From NCBI RefSeq assembly GCF_001244545.1, contig NZ_LN852695.1, positions 186,001-250,000 on the forward strand: a stretch of DNA of 64,000 nt, in the 5' to 3' direction. Under the pieces are notes generated by a model. That model worked only from the letters and a program-made list of their open reading frames with translations, ran no database searches and was not told the origin of the DNA. A program made the position numbers and the translations under genes. This stretch comes from Candidatus Stoquefichus sp. SB1. GTDB taxonomy: Bacteria; Bacillota_I; Bacilli_A; Erysipelotrichales; Coprobacillaceae. Positions 18,299 to 27,032 of this stretch are shown piece by piece; positions within the stretch are counted from its first letter, which is position 1; every line of letters starts with the position of its first letter.

Positions 18299-19372
18299 AT
18301 GAAAATATTTTTTATTTTAATGTTTCTCTTTATTATTATAGCACCTTTTCTCTATTTTCTTTATAAATTTAAATATTTAAAAAAGCTATATAAAAATATA
18401 CTTGGTGTTTGTACTCTCTTTTCACTTATCATTATATGTATGAAAATATTTATTCTTCCTAATAATCCAATCTTTTTTGTATTCACAATGATTGTACAAT
18501 TTTATATATTATCTGTTTTTATAACAGTCATAATATTGGCTTTATATCAATTATTGATGTCTTTTATTCATAAAACTGTTCAAAAAAGAGTAGTCATTTT
18601 GTGTGGGGTTATTGCGGTAGCCATAACAAGTTTTGGATATATGACACATTTTCATAAAGTTGAAAAAAATTATGATATTGTTGTTCATAAAGACACTGAT
18701 TTATCTTCTTTACGTATTGCAGCTATTAGTGATATGCATTTAGGAACTGGAACTTATTTACAAGATGTTAATCATCTTGTAAATAAAATTAATCAACAGT
18801 CTTATGATGCTATCTTTCTTATTGGAGATTTATTTGATGAATCTACACCTACAGAAATGGTGGTAGAAGCCTTAAATTCATTATCTCATATGAAAAGTCA
18901 ATATGGTATTTATGCTGTTAATGGTAATCATGAACATTTTGCAAATATATTAGATCCTTCACTTTATCAAAAAAATAATATTCAACTTTTAAATGAAAAT
19001 TATGTATGTGTTGATGGATTATTTAATATAGTAGGTAGAGAAGATGTTTCGGCTCATCAGGAACAGACAATTGCTCAGATAATTCAAGGTATGGATACAA
19101 GCTTGCCAACATTTGTCTTAGACCATAATCCTAAAAGATATCAGGAAATGATGAATTATGCTGATTTACAAATATCAGGACATACACATGCTGGACAAGC
19201 ATTTCCATTAACATTATTGACAGCACCCTTATATGATAATGTATATGGTCTTTTACAAAAAAATGATTTTTCTTTGATTGTAACTAGTGGTTATGGTTCT
19301 TGGGGATTCCCTGTCAGACTTCTCACTCATTGTGAATATTTGGATATAAAGATAACGTTTACAAAAAAGTAA
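18299..19372 (+). CDS. YkuE/YaeI-like membrane-anchored metallophosphoesterase
   Basis: 357 residues. Four hydrophobic segments (about 1-22, 32-52, 60-85, 98-118) are followed by a calcineurin-like phosphoesterase domain with motifs ISDMHLGTG, LIGDLFDE, VNGNHEH and SGHTHAGQ (residues about 143-300). This is the layout of the B. subtilis YkuE group, which act on lipids or phosphodiesters at the membrane; substrate unproven here. GAGG precedes the ATG. Divergent from the lysine riboswitch. Confidence 0.82.
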   Translation: MKIFFILMFLFIIIAPFLYFLYKFKYLKKLYKNILGVCTLFSLIIICMKIFILPNNPIFFVFTMIVQFYILSVFITVIILALYQLLMSFIHKTVQKRVVILCGVIAVAITSFGYMTHFHKVEKNYDIVVHKDTDLSSLRIAAISDMHLGTGTYLQDVNHLVNKINQQSYDAIFLIGDLFDESTPTEMVVEALNSLSHMKSQYGIYAVNGNHEHFANILDPSLYQKNNIQLLNENYVCVDGLFNIVGREDVSAHQEQTIAQIIQGMDTSLPTFVLDHNPKRYQEMMNYADLQISGHTHAGQAFPLTLLTAPLYDNVYGLLQKNDFSLIVTSGYGSWGFPVRLLTHCEYLDIKITFTKK

Positions 19373-19431
19373 TATTTATTATGGACATTTATCGACAAAT
19401 AATATATCATATGAAAAGCGAGGTAAGGTAT

Positions 19432-20100
19432 ATGGTTATAGAATTAGATAGTCAATATGAAAACAGAAAAGAAATTATTGAAGATATTGTAAAATCTATG
19501 ATTGAGAAACATCATATTCAAGTCTCTGAGTCATCATTTGATAACTTAATCATTCATTTATCTTTATGTGTTTCTAGGGAATTAAATGGAACTTATATTC
19601 CTACAAGTGAAAGTCAGATTAATCATTTAAAAGAACATGAGTATTATCCGGCTTCACAAGAAATTATTGAATCTCTTGAAAAGAAATTCAACATTACAAT
19701 TGATGAAAATCAAATAAGTTATACAACAATGTATTTAGCAAATATTAACTTGTTAGATATTGATTTTAACTGTGAGTTTGATTTATGTGATGATGAAATG
19801 GAAGATGTTATTAATGAAACAATTAAATGTATTAAAGAAGAATTAAATTATGATTTAAGAAAGAAAACTGAATTCTATACAGGGATGACACTTCATTTCT
19901 ATCCTGCATTAGATCGTCTTCAAAATGATCAACAGTTAACTAACAATCCATTAAAAGATCAAATTCAGTCACAACATCAAACTGAGTACAAATGTGCACA
20001 AATCTTTAATTCAATTGTTGAGCAACATTATCATAAATCATTTAATGAACATGAATTAGCCTATATTGCTCTTCATTTTGGAACAGCATTTAAAAAATAA
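19432..20100 (+). CDS. PRD-domain protein without a DNA-binding domain
   Basis: 222 residues from the ATG at 19432, preceded by GAGG and AAGG; the ATGs at 19381 and 19411 have no ribosome site. Two PTS-regulation domains are visible: one around residues 5-105 and one at 115-222, with the diagnostic histidines in GMTLHFYPALDRL and the final LAYIALHFGTAF. There is no helix-turn-helix, RNA-binding or EII domain, unlike LicT or LevR. It may sense PTS phosphorylation and act through a partner. It lies 60 bases behind the YkuE-like gene and ends in a terminator. Confidence 0.75.
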   Translation: MVIELDSQYENRKEIIEDIVKSMIEKHHIQVSESSFDNLIIHLSLCVSRELNGTYIPTSESQINHLKEHEYYPASQEIIESLEKKFNITIDENQISYTTMYLANINLLDIDFNCEFDLCDDEMEDVINETIKCIKEELNYDLRKKTEFYTGMTLHFYPALDRLQNDQQLTNNPLKDQIQSQHQTEYKCAQIFNSIVEQHYHKSFNEHELAYIALHFGTAFKK

Positions 20101-20128
20101 TGTGAAAATTAATTCACATTATTTTTTT
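20096..20128. terminator. terminator shared by convergent genes
   Basis: AATAATGTGAA pairs with TTCACATTATT, followed by a T-run on the plus strand. It separates the PRD gene from the convergent minus-strand gene. Confidence 0.7.
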
Positions 20129-21341
20129 CTAATTGTATAAAGTATTGATCTTGATTAAATGGAACTTCTATCGTTTGATAATGTTTCGTTCCTATCAATC
20201 CTAAGCTATTATCTTGAATAGTATGAGTATTATCTAATATTATTGAAAAACTTTGTTTTGTAAATTCTATATCCGAAAGATAGTTTGTCATATAATGAAA
20301 TTTTCCTTTATCTGATTGAATATTTGTCTTGGCATTTTGATAATTATAACTAACTGTTACTGTTTTGTTTGCTGGAACTTCTATCTCTGTATAAAATTTA
20401 CAGAAATATTCATCAAATAATAATGCCTGTAGATCAAACTCATTAAGTGTTTGATCTTTTTGATATAATTTATCCATTCGACAAAAATAACTCAAATAAA
20501 AGGCTTCTCGATTCCATTGATTTTGACCACCCATTGTTTCTTTTGATATATAATCATCTAAACATTGTTTTATTGCATCTTGAAATGTCATTTCTGTTTC
20601 TTTCACTTGTGCTGTAACACCTTTATCAACTTTACTACAACTTTCATCACTATACCCTGTCAATTTCATTCCTTTGATTTTCTCATAAGAAATAATGACA
20701 GGTGTTATGGCATGAGCATCATTGTCCATATAGATTATCTTTCTATTATCTTGATTCTCAATATAAAAATCATATGTCTTTAAATAATTGTCATATTCAA
20801 TTTCTAAATATCTGATTGGTCCATCATCAGGATATTCTCTATTAACAAATTGATAAACATAAACCTTTTCCTGAAGTTTCTTAGCAAATTCTTGGGATAT
20901 TGTTTTGGTTTCTGATGATTCAATACCCTTTATGAAATCCTGACTTGTACTTTTTTCATCAAATGCAAATAAACCACTTAATTGTATCTGATAGTTAATA
21001 CTTTGTTGATTCAACTGAATATCCATTGATTCTCCTGTTAGCCCACTTTCTCTAAGACAAGGATAAGACAAATGAATTGTTTGATTTTTAGATGTTTTAT
21101 TTGTAATATGATATTGGTCTTGAATCTGCATGATATTTTGTACACTAATGCTTGTTTCTCTTTCACATATTATCAAGGAGGAATCAGTACTTTGTAATGG
21201 CATAATAGTCCCTAAATAAGCCGACATTAGATAATCATAATGAGAAGTAAACAAAATATTCTGTATAACGATTCCTAAAATAGTAAATATAACCAGAACA
21301 ACAAAGAAAGTATTTCTAACATAATGATGTTTTTTCTTCAT
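20109..21341 (-). CDS. hypothetical membrane-anchored extracytoplasmic protein
   Basis: 410 residues with a basic N-terminus and one membrane segment (about 11-31). The rest is a long, presumably extracytoplasmic, beta-rich region without a family motif I recognise. It contains few cysteines, and its C-terminal part (SVSYNYQNAK ... IILDNTHTI) resembles repeated immunoglobulin-like strands. AAGGAG precedes the start. It has its own 5' region and ends against the convergent PRD gene. Confidence 0.6.
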   Translation of the reverse strand: MKKKHHYVRNTFFVVLVIFTILGIVIQNILFTSHYDYLMSAYLGTIMPLQSTDSSLIICERETSISVQNIMQIQDQYHITNKTSKNQTIHLSYPCLRESGLTGESMDIQLNQQSINYQIQLSGLFAFDEKSTSQDFIKGIESSETKTISQEFAKKLQEKVYVYQFVNREYPDDGPIRYLEIEYDNYLKTYDFYIENQDNRKIIYMDNDAHAITPVIISYEKIKGMKLTGYSDESCSKVDKGVTAQVKETEMTFQDAIKQCLDDYISKETMGGQNQWNREAFYLSYFCRMDKLYQKDQTLNEFDLQALLFDEYFCKFYTEIEVPANKTVTVSYNYQNAKTNIQSDKGKFHYMTNYLSDIEFTKQSFSIILDNTHTIQDNSLGLIGTKHYQTIEVPFNQDQYFIQLEKNNVN

Positions 21342-21452
21342 AGAAATTCTCCTTTTTTTAAAGCATATCTTCTCTCTTTATTGTATCATAAATATTTTCT
21401 TCTTTTATGAAAAACTTATCTATCATATATAAATGATTACATGTCAACAACT

Positions 21453-21478
21453 AAAAAATAGCCCAATAAAAGGCTATT
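21453..21478 (-). terminator. terminator after mnmE and the small membrane gene
   Basis: AATAGCC pairs with GGCTATT on the minus strand, followed by TTTTTT. Confidence 0.7.
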
Positions 21479-21479
21479 A

Positions 21480-21701
21480 TTATTTATTCTTTAAAATCAA
21501 ATGCAAAGCATATAAAACAACACATTCAAATAAACATGAAAACATAATAATCATAAAAATATAACTGATTAAAGATAATGTGGCATTCCCACGATTAAAA
21601 GCTGTTATTCCAAGAAAAAGAACTAAACTTATTATTCCTAAAGTTCTTAAATATTTAAAGAATCTATAAAACCTTTGTGATAAAACACTATATTTATTCA
21701 T
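21480..21701 (-). CDS. small two-helix membrane protein
   Basis: 73 residues with two hydrophobic segments (about 18-35 and 43-68) and a basic N-terminus. It starts one base after the mnmE stop and is clearly cotranscribed with it. No known family recognised. Confidence 0.5.
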   Translation of the reverse strand: MNKYSVLSQRFYRFFKYLRTLGIISLVLFLGITAFNRGNATLSLISYIFMIIMFSCLFECVVLYALHLILKNK

Positions 21702-21702
21702 C

Positions 21703-23037
21703 TTATTTACCTATACAAAAGCGTTTGAATAATTCATCTAATAAATCTTCTTTTGCCCTTTCTCCTAATATTTCTTTTAGATTTTCCCAGCTATCATACA
21801 AATCAGTCACAATTAAATCTGTTGGTATTTGATTTTTCATTGCTTCAATTGCATTGTTTAATGACTGGTTAGCTTTTTCTAATAGTTGAATTTGCCTTGC
21901 ATTTGCAAGTATATCTTCTTGTCCTGAAGTTATTTTACCCATTTCAAACATTGTTTTGATTTCATCAATTAATGGTTCTATCTCATTATCTCTTGCACTA
22001 ATAGCAATTCCTTCTATTGATTGATGAATGCCTTGGTCTTTTTTATTTATGACAATAATTCTATTGGTATCTTGAGATAACTCTATTAATTCATAATCTT
22101 CTTTTGTCAGTTCTGATGATCCATCAAGAACCAATAATACCAAATCAGCTTTATGAATTAATTCTTTAGATTTTGTTACACCAATATTTTCAACAATATC
22201 TTCTGTTTCATGAATACCCGCCGTATCAATCATATTTAAAACAATATTATCTAAACGTATTGTTCCTTCTACAACATCTCTTGTTGTTCCTGCAATATCA
22301 GTAACAATAGCCTTATCTTCATTTAATAAAGCATTTAATAAACTTGATTTTCCAACATTAGGTTTACCAATAATAACTGTTGAAATACCATCTTTTAATA
22401 AATGTACATTTTGAGATGATTCAATAATACGATTCATCTTTTTTTGTAATGTTTCACTTTTAGGAAGCAATGTGTCTGCTGTTAATTCTTCAATATCATC
22501 ATATTCTGGATAATCAATATTGACTTCTATTTGGGTAATAATTTGAATTAAATCTTCCCTTAAATCTTCTATAAAATGACTAATATGTCCTTGAATACCT
22601 TTTAATGCTAATTCAGTTGCATAATCATTTTTAGCTGTAATTAAATCACTAATAGCTTCAGCCTGAGATAAATCTATGCGACCATTTAAGAATGCACGTT
22701 TTGAAAACTCACCATGTTCAGCCATTCTTGCACCCTTTTTTAAACAGAGATTTAAAACTTTTTGAGTGATAAAAACACCACCATGACAATTGATTTCAAC
22801 CATCTCTTCACCAGTAAAAGTCTTTTGACCACGATAAATATTAACCAAGACTTCATCTATCTTTTTTTGATTATCTTTAATATATCCATATGTAATTGTA
22901 TGACTATCCTTGTCCATGATTTTTCCTGTAAAAAAACTTTGCACAAATGCAATACAATCTTTACCACTCAAACGTATAATAGAAATAGCAGCTTCTAATC
23001 TTGATGTTGCAATCGCAACAATGATATCATCATTCAT
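21703..23037 (-). CDS. mnmE: tRNA uridine-5-carboxymethylaminomethyl modification GTPase
   Basis: 444 residues from the ATG at 23037 (AGGTGAG upstream), with N-terminus MNDDIIVAIATS. An N-terminal tetrahydrofolate-binding domain (1-115) precedes a helical domain. An inserted G domain carries GKPNVGKSSLLN, the G2 threonines in GTTRDVV, DTAG and NKKD (about 218-340). The C-terminus has the catalytic CIGK motif. With MnmG it modifies wobble uridine 34 of several tRNAs. In many Firmicutes it sits directly next to jag; here about 9 kb separates them. Confidence 0.96.
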   Translation of the reverse strand: MNDDIIVAIATSRLEAAISIIRLSGKDCIAFVQSFFTGKIMDKDSHTITYGYIKDNQKKIDEVLVNIYRGQKTFTGEEMVEINCHGGVFITQKVLNLCLKKGARMAEHGEFSKRAFLNGRIDLSQAEAISDLITAKNDYATELALKGIQGHISHFIEDLREDLIQIITQIEVNIDYPEYDDIEELTADTLLPKSETLQKKMNRIIESSQNVHLLKDGISTVIIGKPNVGKSSLLNALLNEDKAIVTDIAGTTRDVVEGTIRLDNIVLNMIDTAGIHETEDIVENIGVTKSKELIHKADLVLLVLDGSSELTKEDYELIELSQDTNRIIVINKKDQGIHQSIEGIAISARDNEIEPLIDEIKTMFEMGKITSGQEDILANARQIQLLEKANQSLNNAIEAMKNQIPTDLIVTDLYDSWENLKEILGERAKEDLLDELFKRFCIGK

Positions 23038-23116
23038 TTTCTCACCTACTCCTATAATAGTATAACAACATCTTATCAAAATATCTATGAGAAAAGTATC
23101 ATTTCCATAAATAGTC

Positions 23117-23147
23117 TAAAAACCCCTATTATCATAAATAGAGGTTT
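23117..23147 (-). terminator. terminator after the sulfatase gene
   Basis: AAACCTCTATT pairs with AATAGGGGTTT (one G-U) and is followed by Ts on the minus strand. Confidence 0.65.
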
Positions 23148-23187
23148 AAATCATTTCGACATTACACCAAATATTGTTACAAATCTC

Positions 23188-24672
23188 TTATCTTAGGTCA
23201 CGACCTTGTGGTACAAAATCTCCTGTTTCCATATAATAATAAAGAATACGTTCTTTGAATTTTAAGATAATATCATGATACTTGGGATTATCAATTTGAT
23301 TATGTAATTCTAATGGATCTTGATTTAAATCATACAATTCATCCTTTTCATACAATCTCATTGTATACTTGATATTTCCCATTCTACACATTAATGCTTT
23401 GGTATGTTCTGGTCCTTCACTTGATTGAGTACTTAATCTTGGCCAATATGGTGAAGTAGGTCCATGACCTTTCTCCATCGCTTGAACTTCTCCATGAATA
23501 CGACCACCTTCACAAAAGACTGCATCTTTATGTTGTTCATCTCCAGCTAAAACATGAACCAAAGATTTCCCAAACTGTGTATATGATAATTGAATATTAC
23601 ACATGTCTGCAATTGTTGCTGGTAAATCTAATAATTCTGCTAATGCTTTTGTTTTTCTTGGTTTAACTTTCAAATTTTGTGCAGGTTTAATTAAGAGAGG
23701 AATATTACTAATTGGATTTTCAAAACAATTTTGTACTTTTTCTGTTATATTGTAATCTCCTGTATAATCACCATGATCACTAAAGACAATAATATTTGTA
23801 TCATCATATAGATGATGTTCTTTTAATTTATCACAAATCATACCAAACTGATGATCAAAACGAGATACCATTGCTAAATAAGTTGCTCTTAACTCAGTAA
23901 ATCTTTCTTCACTCCAATTTTGAAGATTTTGTTTAGATTCAATACTATATAACATACTTGCACGATCTTGAAGTGTCGCAATTGATGGTCTTCTTTGTGG
24001 AACCAGACTTCTATCAATCATCGAATACCAAGGATCTTCACAGGCATATGGTGGGTGTGGGAAAGAAATTGTACAATAGAGAAAGAAAGGTTTGCTTTGA
24101 GGCTCTTTGCTTTTTCTATCAATATAATCTAATGCACTTTCAATACAATTCCAATCTTGTTTTCCATATCCTTCACTATCTTTTAATTTTCCAATATAAA
24201 AGGAATAGAAATTATCATCCTGTATCTCTTCTTCTGTGATTTCCTTTTGATAACCCATTGGTAAAAAAGGACTCTTAGGATTATCACGATTGTTTTCAAA
24301 AGATATACCATCATAATATTCATCACAATAAGGTGTTTTGACTTTATCACCTGGAATGACATCATTTCTTCCAATCCAAATGACTTCATATCCATTATCT
24401 TTCATTTCTTTGAGAATATTTGGTTCATCTTCATGTCTTTGAAGATAATGCATTGTTCTGTGTCCTGTTGTATGAGGATAAAGTCCTGTTAAAAAACTAC
24501 AACGTGAGGGAACACAAACAGGGTTTTGACAATAAGCATTTTCAAATGAAATACCTTCTTCTAATAAATTATCTAAATGAGGTGTCACTGCAGCATCATT
24601 CCCCATGTGATGCAATGAATCATTTCTCATTTGATCTGCTACAAATAAAACAATATTTGGTTTTTTACTCAT
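23188..24672 (-). CDS. sulfatase of the formylglycine type (Cys-type)
   Basis: 494 residues of the alkaline-phosphatase/sulfatase fold. The sulfatase signature C-x-P-S-R is in PVCVPSRCSFLTG (about residues 51-63); its first cysteine is the one oxidised to formylglycine. Metal ligands are in FVADQMRND near the start and FSDHGDYTGD about residue 300. No signal peptide is visible, so it is probably cytoplasmic. It follows the PTS EIIC gene by 10 bases, and an anaerobic maturase gene lies nearby. It probably desulfates a sugar brought in by the PTS. Confidence 0.9.
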   Translation of the reverse strand: MSKKPNIVLFVADQMRNDSLHHMGNDAAVTPHLDNLLEEGISFENAYCQNPVCVPSRCSFLTGLYPHTTGHRTMHYLQRHEDEPNILKEMKDNGYEVIWIGRNDVIPGDKVKTPYCDEYYDGISFENNRDNPKSPFLPMGYQKEITEEEIQDDNFYSFYIGKLKDSEGYGKQDWNCIESALDYIDRKSKEPQSKPFFLYCTISFPHPPYACEDPWYSMIDRSLVPQRRPSIATLQDRASMLYSIESKQNLQNWSEERFTELRATYLAMVSRFDHQFGMICDKLKEHHLYDDTNIIVFSDHGDYTGDYNITEKVQNCFENPISNIPLLIKPAQNLKVKPRKTKALAELLDLPATIADMCNIQLSYTQFGKSLVHVLAGDEQHKDAVFCEGGRIHGEVQAMEKGHGPTSPYWPRLSTQSSEGPEHTKALMCRMGNIKYTMRLYEKDELYDLNQDPLELHNQIDNPKYHDIILKFKERILYYYMETGDFVPQGRDLR

Positions 24673-24682
24673 ATCAATTCTC

Positions 24683-25972
24683 CTATTCTTCTGCTTTTAT
24701 AGCGTCTTCCTCTAAACAAGCCTGTTTATCTGCAACTTTAAAGAATGGATAATATATTGCAAATGTTAAAACTAAGCTAAAGACTTGATAAACTGCTACA
24801 CGCCATCCACCTTGAATAAATCCACTAATGATAGGAGGCATTGTCCAAGGAATTTGATACCCAATCAAGACTGGCAATACACCAATAACCGTTAATCCAT
24901 AAGCTATGATTTGGGTAATTAATGGTGCTAAAACAAATGGAATAATTAATGTTGTATTCAATACTAATGGTGTACCAAAAGTTACTGGTTCATTAATATA
25001 GAAAATATTAGCTGGTAAAGCCAATTTTCCTAAAGCTTTAAATCTTTCTGATTTAGCAATAAAGATCATTAGCACACATAATGAAATCGTCATTCCAGCA
25101 CCACCAAATTGATACGTATTTTTAAAAGCTGTTGTATAAATATATTGTGGTGTTCCGCCTGCTTGATAAACTGCTAAGTTTTCTAATGCTAAGGGTAAGA
25201 GTAATGGGTTGCTGATAGAATTGATAATATTTCCACCATGTAAACCAAAGAACCATAAAACATGTAATGCTAATGTGAAAATAATCATTCCAGCAAAGCT
25301 TCCACCAACCATTTGTAATGGTGTTGCTACAAAAGTATAAATCAAACTATGTAAACTTCCATAAGATGTTAAACTAAATAAATAAGCAATAACTAAGAAA
25401 ATTGTTCCTACTAAAAACATTGGAATTAATGAACTAAAAGATTCAGTAACCATTGGTGGAACACCTTCTGGCATTTTAATTGTTAAACCTTTTTTATTAA
25501 AGAAAATAAACAATAAAGATGAAACACAACCAACAATCATTGCAACGAAGAGACCTCTTGCCCCTAACCAGTCAAATCCCAGTGCAGTCACAACGACATC
25601 TTGATTAGTTGTAATTTGTAATAATGGTGTCACAATAATAAATGAAACCAAAGCCGTTAATCCACCTGCAAATCCATTATACCCTTCTTCTTTGGTAAAA
25701 GCATATCCCAAAGCAACAACAGTATATAAAGAAATTAAATCAATTGTTAATTTTGACGGTAAAGCTAGCCATGTTGCTAACCCCGTTTCTGCTAACCAAT
25801 CTGTCCAAGCAGTGACTGGGAAACTTGATACCAATGTGAACATTGAACCAAAAATAGTTAATGGTAATATAATCATGAAACTTTTGTTAATAGCTTTGAG
25901 GTATCTATTATTTCCAAGTTTAATACCAATTGGCATAAGCTTAGACTCTAAGATGTCCATAAATTTTTGCAT
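24683..25972 (-). CDS. PTS system EIIC component, lactose/cellobiose (Lac) family
   Basis: 429 residues from the ATG at 25972. It has about ten hydrophobic segments and the Lac-family motif region FYINEPVTFGTPLVLN (about 325-340) preceded by HVLWFFGLHGGNI. The EIIC subunit forms the sugar channel; EIIA and EIIB are not encoded nearby, so they must come from elsewhere. It is the first gene of the sulfatase operon and diverges from the RpiR regulator. The palindrome at 26029-26042 sits just after its TATAAT, where a repressor would block transcription. Confidence 0.88.
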   Translation of the reverse strand: MQKFMDILESKLMPIGIKLGNNRYLKAINKSFMIILPLTIFGSMFTLVSSFPVTAWTDWLAETGLATWLALPSKLTIDLISLYTVVALGYAFTKEEGYNGFAGGLTALVSFIIVTPLLQITTNQDVVVTALGFDWLGARGLFVAMIVGCVSSLLFIFFNKKGLTIKMPEGVPPMVTESFSSLIPMFLVGTIFLVIAYLFSLTSYGSLHSLIYTFVATPLQMVGGSFAGMIIFTLALHVLWFFGLHGGNIINSISNPLLLPLALENLAVYQAGGTPQYIYTTAFKNTYQFGGAGMTISLCVLMIFIAKSERFKALGKLALPANIFYINEPVTFGTPLVLNTTLIIPFVLAPLITQIIAYGLTVIGVLPVLIGYQIPWTMPPIISGFIQGGWRVAVYQVFSLVLTFAIYYPFFKVADKQACLEEDAIKAEE

Positions 25973-26028
25973 TTTTTCCTTTTCCTCCCTCTCGATGATT
26001 TTTACTTTCAGCTGTATACAGTTAATAA

Positions 26029-26042
26029 TGAAACTTGTTTCA
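26029..26042. promoter_or_regulatory. candidate RpiR operator, copy 1
   Basis: TGAAACTTGTTTCA is a 14-base palindrome, present twice and only in the divergent region. This copy overlaps the predicted start point of the EIIC/sulfatase promoter (minus-strand TATAAT at about 26048), consistent with repression. Confidence 0.5.
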
Positions 26043-26115
26043 CTTATATTATACATATTTTAAAACTATTTTCAATAATATTTTAAAAATAGTTTTATTA
26101 TTTTATAAAAATATT

Positions 26116-26129
26116 TGAAACTTGTTTCA
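26116..26129. promoter_or_regulatory. candidate RpiR operator, copy 2
   Basis: An identical palindrome lies immediately upstream of the regulator's own -35 (TTGACA at 26132-26137, TATGAT 17 bp on), suggesting autoregulation. Confidence 0.5.
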
Positions 26130-26192
26130 TTTTGACATTATTTTCATATTCTTGTATGATATATATATGATGCATATAATTGGAGGTATCAT

Positions 26193-26978
26193 ATGAACCC
26201 TTTTGAACGTTTAGATTTTTATAAAAATAATTATACAAAAAGTGAACAACTTATATATGATTGGATTAAAAAAAATCCTTCAACTGTCGTTATAGACAGT
26301 ATTGATGCTTTAGCTTTAGAAACATCAACATCTAAAGCTGCTATTATCAGATTTAGCAAAAAGATTGGTTATTCTGGTTTTGCAGAATTCAAGTTTGAAC
26401 TTTCTCGTTATATCATATCTGGAAGTCGTGAAAATGAAAATGAGAGTATGGATATTGCTCGTTCTATTACATCTTTATATGCTGGTTATATTAAACAAAT
26501 TAATGATTACATAGATTTAAAGAATATCAGAAAGATTGCAAAATTAATATCAAATGCAAAGCGTGTTAAAATTATTGGTAAGAATAGAACAGGTTTTTCA
26601 GCATTACAATTTCGTTATCGTTTAACAAAGATAGGTTTTGATGCTGAAGCATTAACTGATCCTATCTTGATTGAACAGATTCAAGAAAGTTTAACAAAAG
26701 GTGATGTTGCGATTATCTTTACAACTCGTGCTGCTGATCCAAAATATTATGAATTTATTAAGACAGTTTCAAAAAATGGTGTAACAACTGTTGTGATTAC
26801 ATGTACAGAAACAAAACTCATCAAACAAGCAAATTATCATGTATTATTACCTTCTATTGAAAATGCCTCAACGTCATCTTTCTTAGATAATCAAACAATT
26901 CTCTTTGTTTTTATAGAAATCTTATTAGCTGAATTGGCTTATATTGTAAATGGAAATTATAATCATAATAAAAAATAA
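26193..26978 (+). CDS. RpiR/MurR-family transcriptional regulator
   Basis: 261 residues. The N-terminal HTH_6 domain (about 1-78; ALETSTSKAAIIRFSKKIGYSGFAEF type) is followed by a SIS sugar-phosphate-binding domain (about 100-240; KIIGKNRTG, IIFTTRAADP, VVITCTE). Such regulators respond to phosphorylated sugars. It is divergent from the EIIC-sulfatase operon, which is its likely target. GGAGG precedes the start and a terminator follows at 26994. Confidence 0.9.
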   Translation: MNPFERLDFYKNNYTKSEQLIYDWIKKNPSTVVIDSIDALALETSTSKAAIIRFSKKIGYSGFAEFKFELSRYIISGSRENENESMDIARSITSLYAGYIKQINDYIDLKNIRKIAKLISNAKRVKIIGKNRTGFSALQFRYRLTKIGFDAEALTDPILIEQIQESLTKGDVAIIFTTRAADPKYYEFIKTVSKNGVTTVVITCTETKLIKQANYHVLLPSIENASTSSFLDNQTILFVFIEILLAELAYIVNGNYNHNKK

Positions 26979-26993
26979 AAGAAATAAAAGTTC

Positions 26994-27027
26994 AAAGGAA
27001 AGACTTTTTTATATCTTTCCTTTTGTT
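26994..27027. terminator. terminator between convergent rpiR and anSME genes
   Basis: AAAGGAAAGA pairs with TCTTTCCTTT, followed by a T-rich stretch on the plus strand. Confidence 0.65.
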
Positions 27028-27032
27028 TATCC

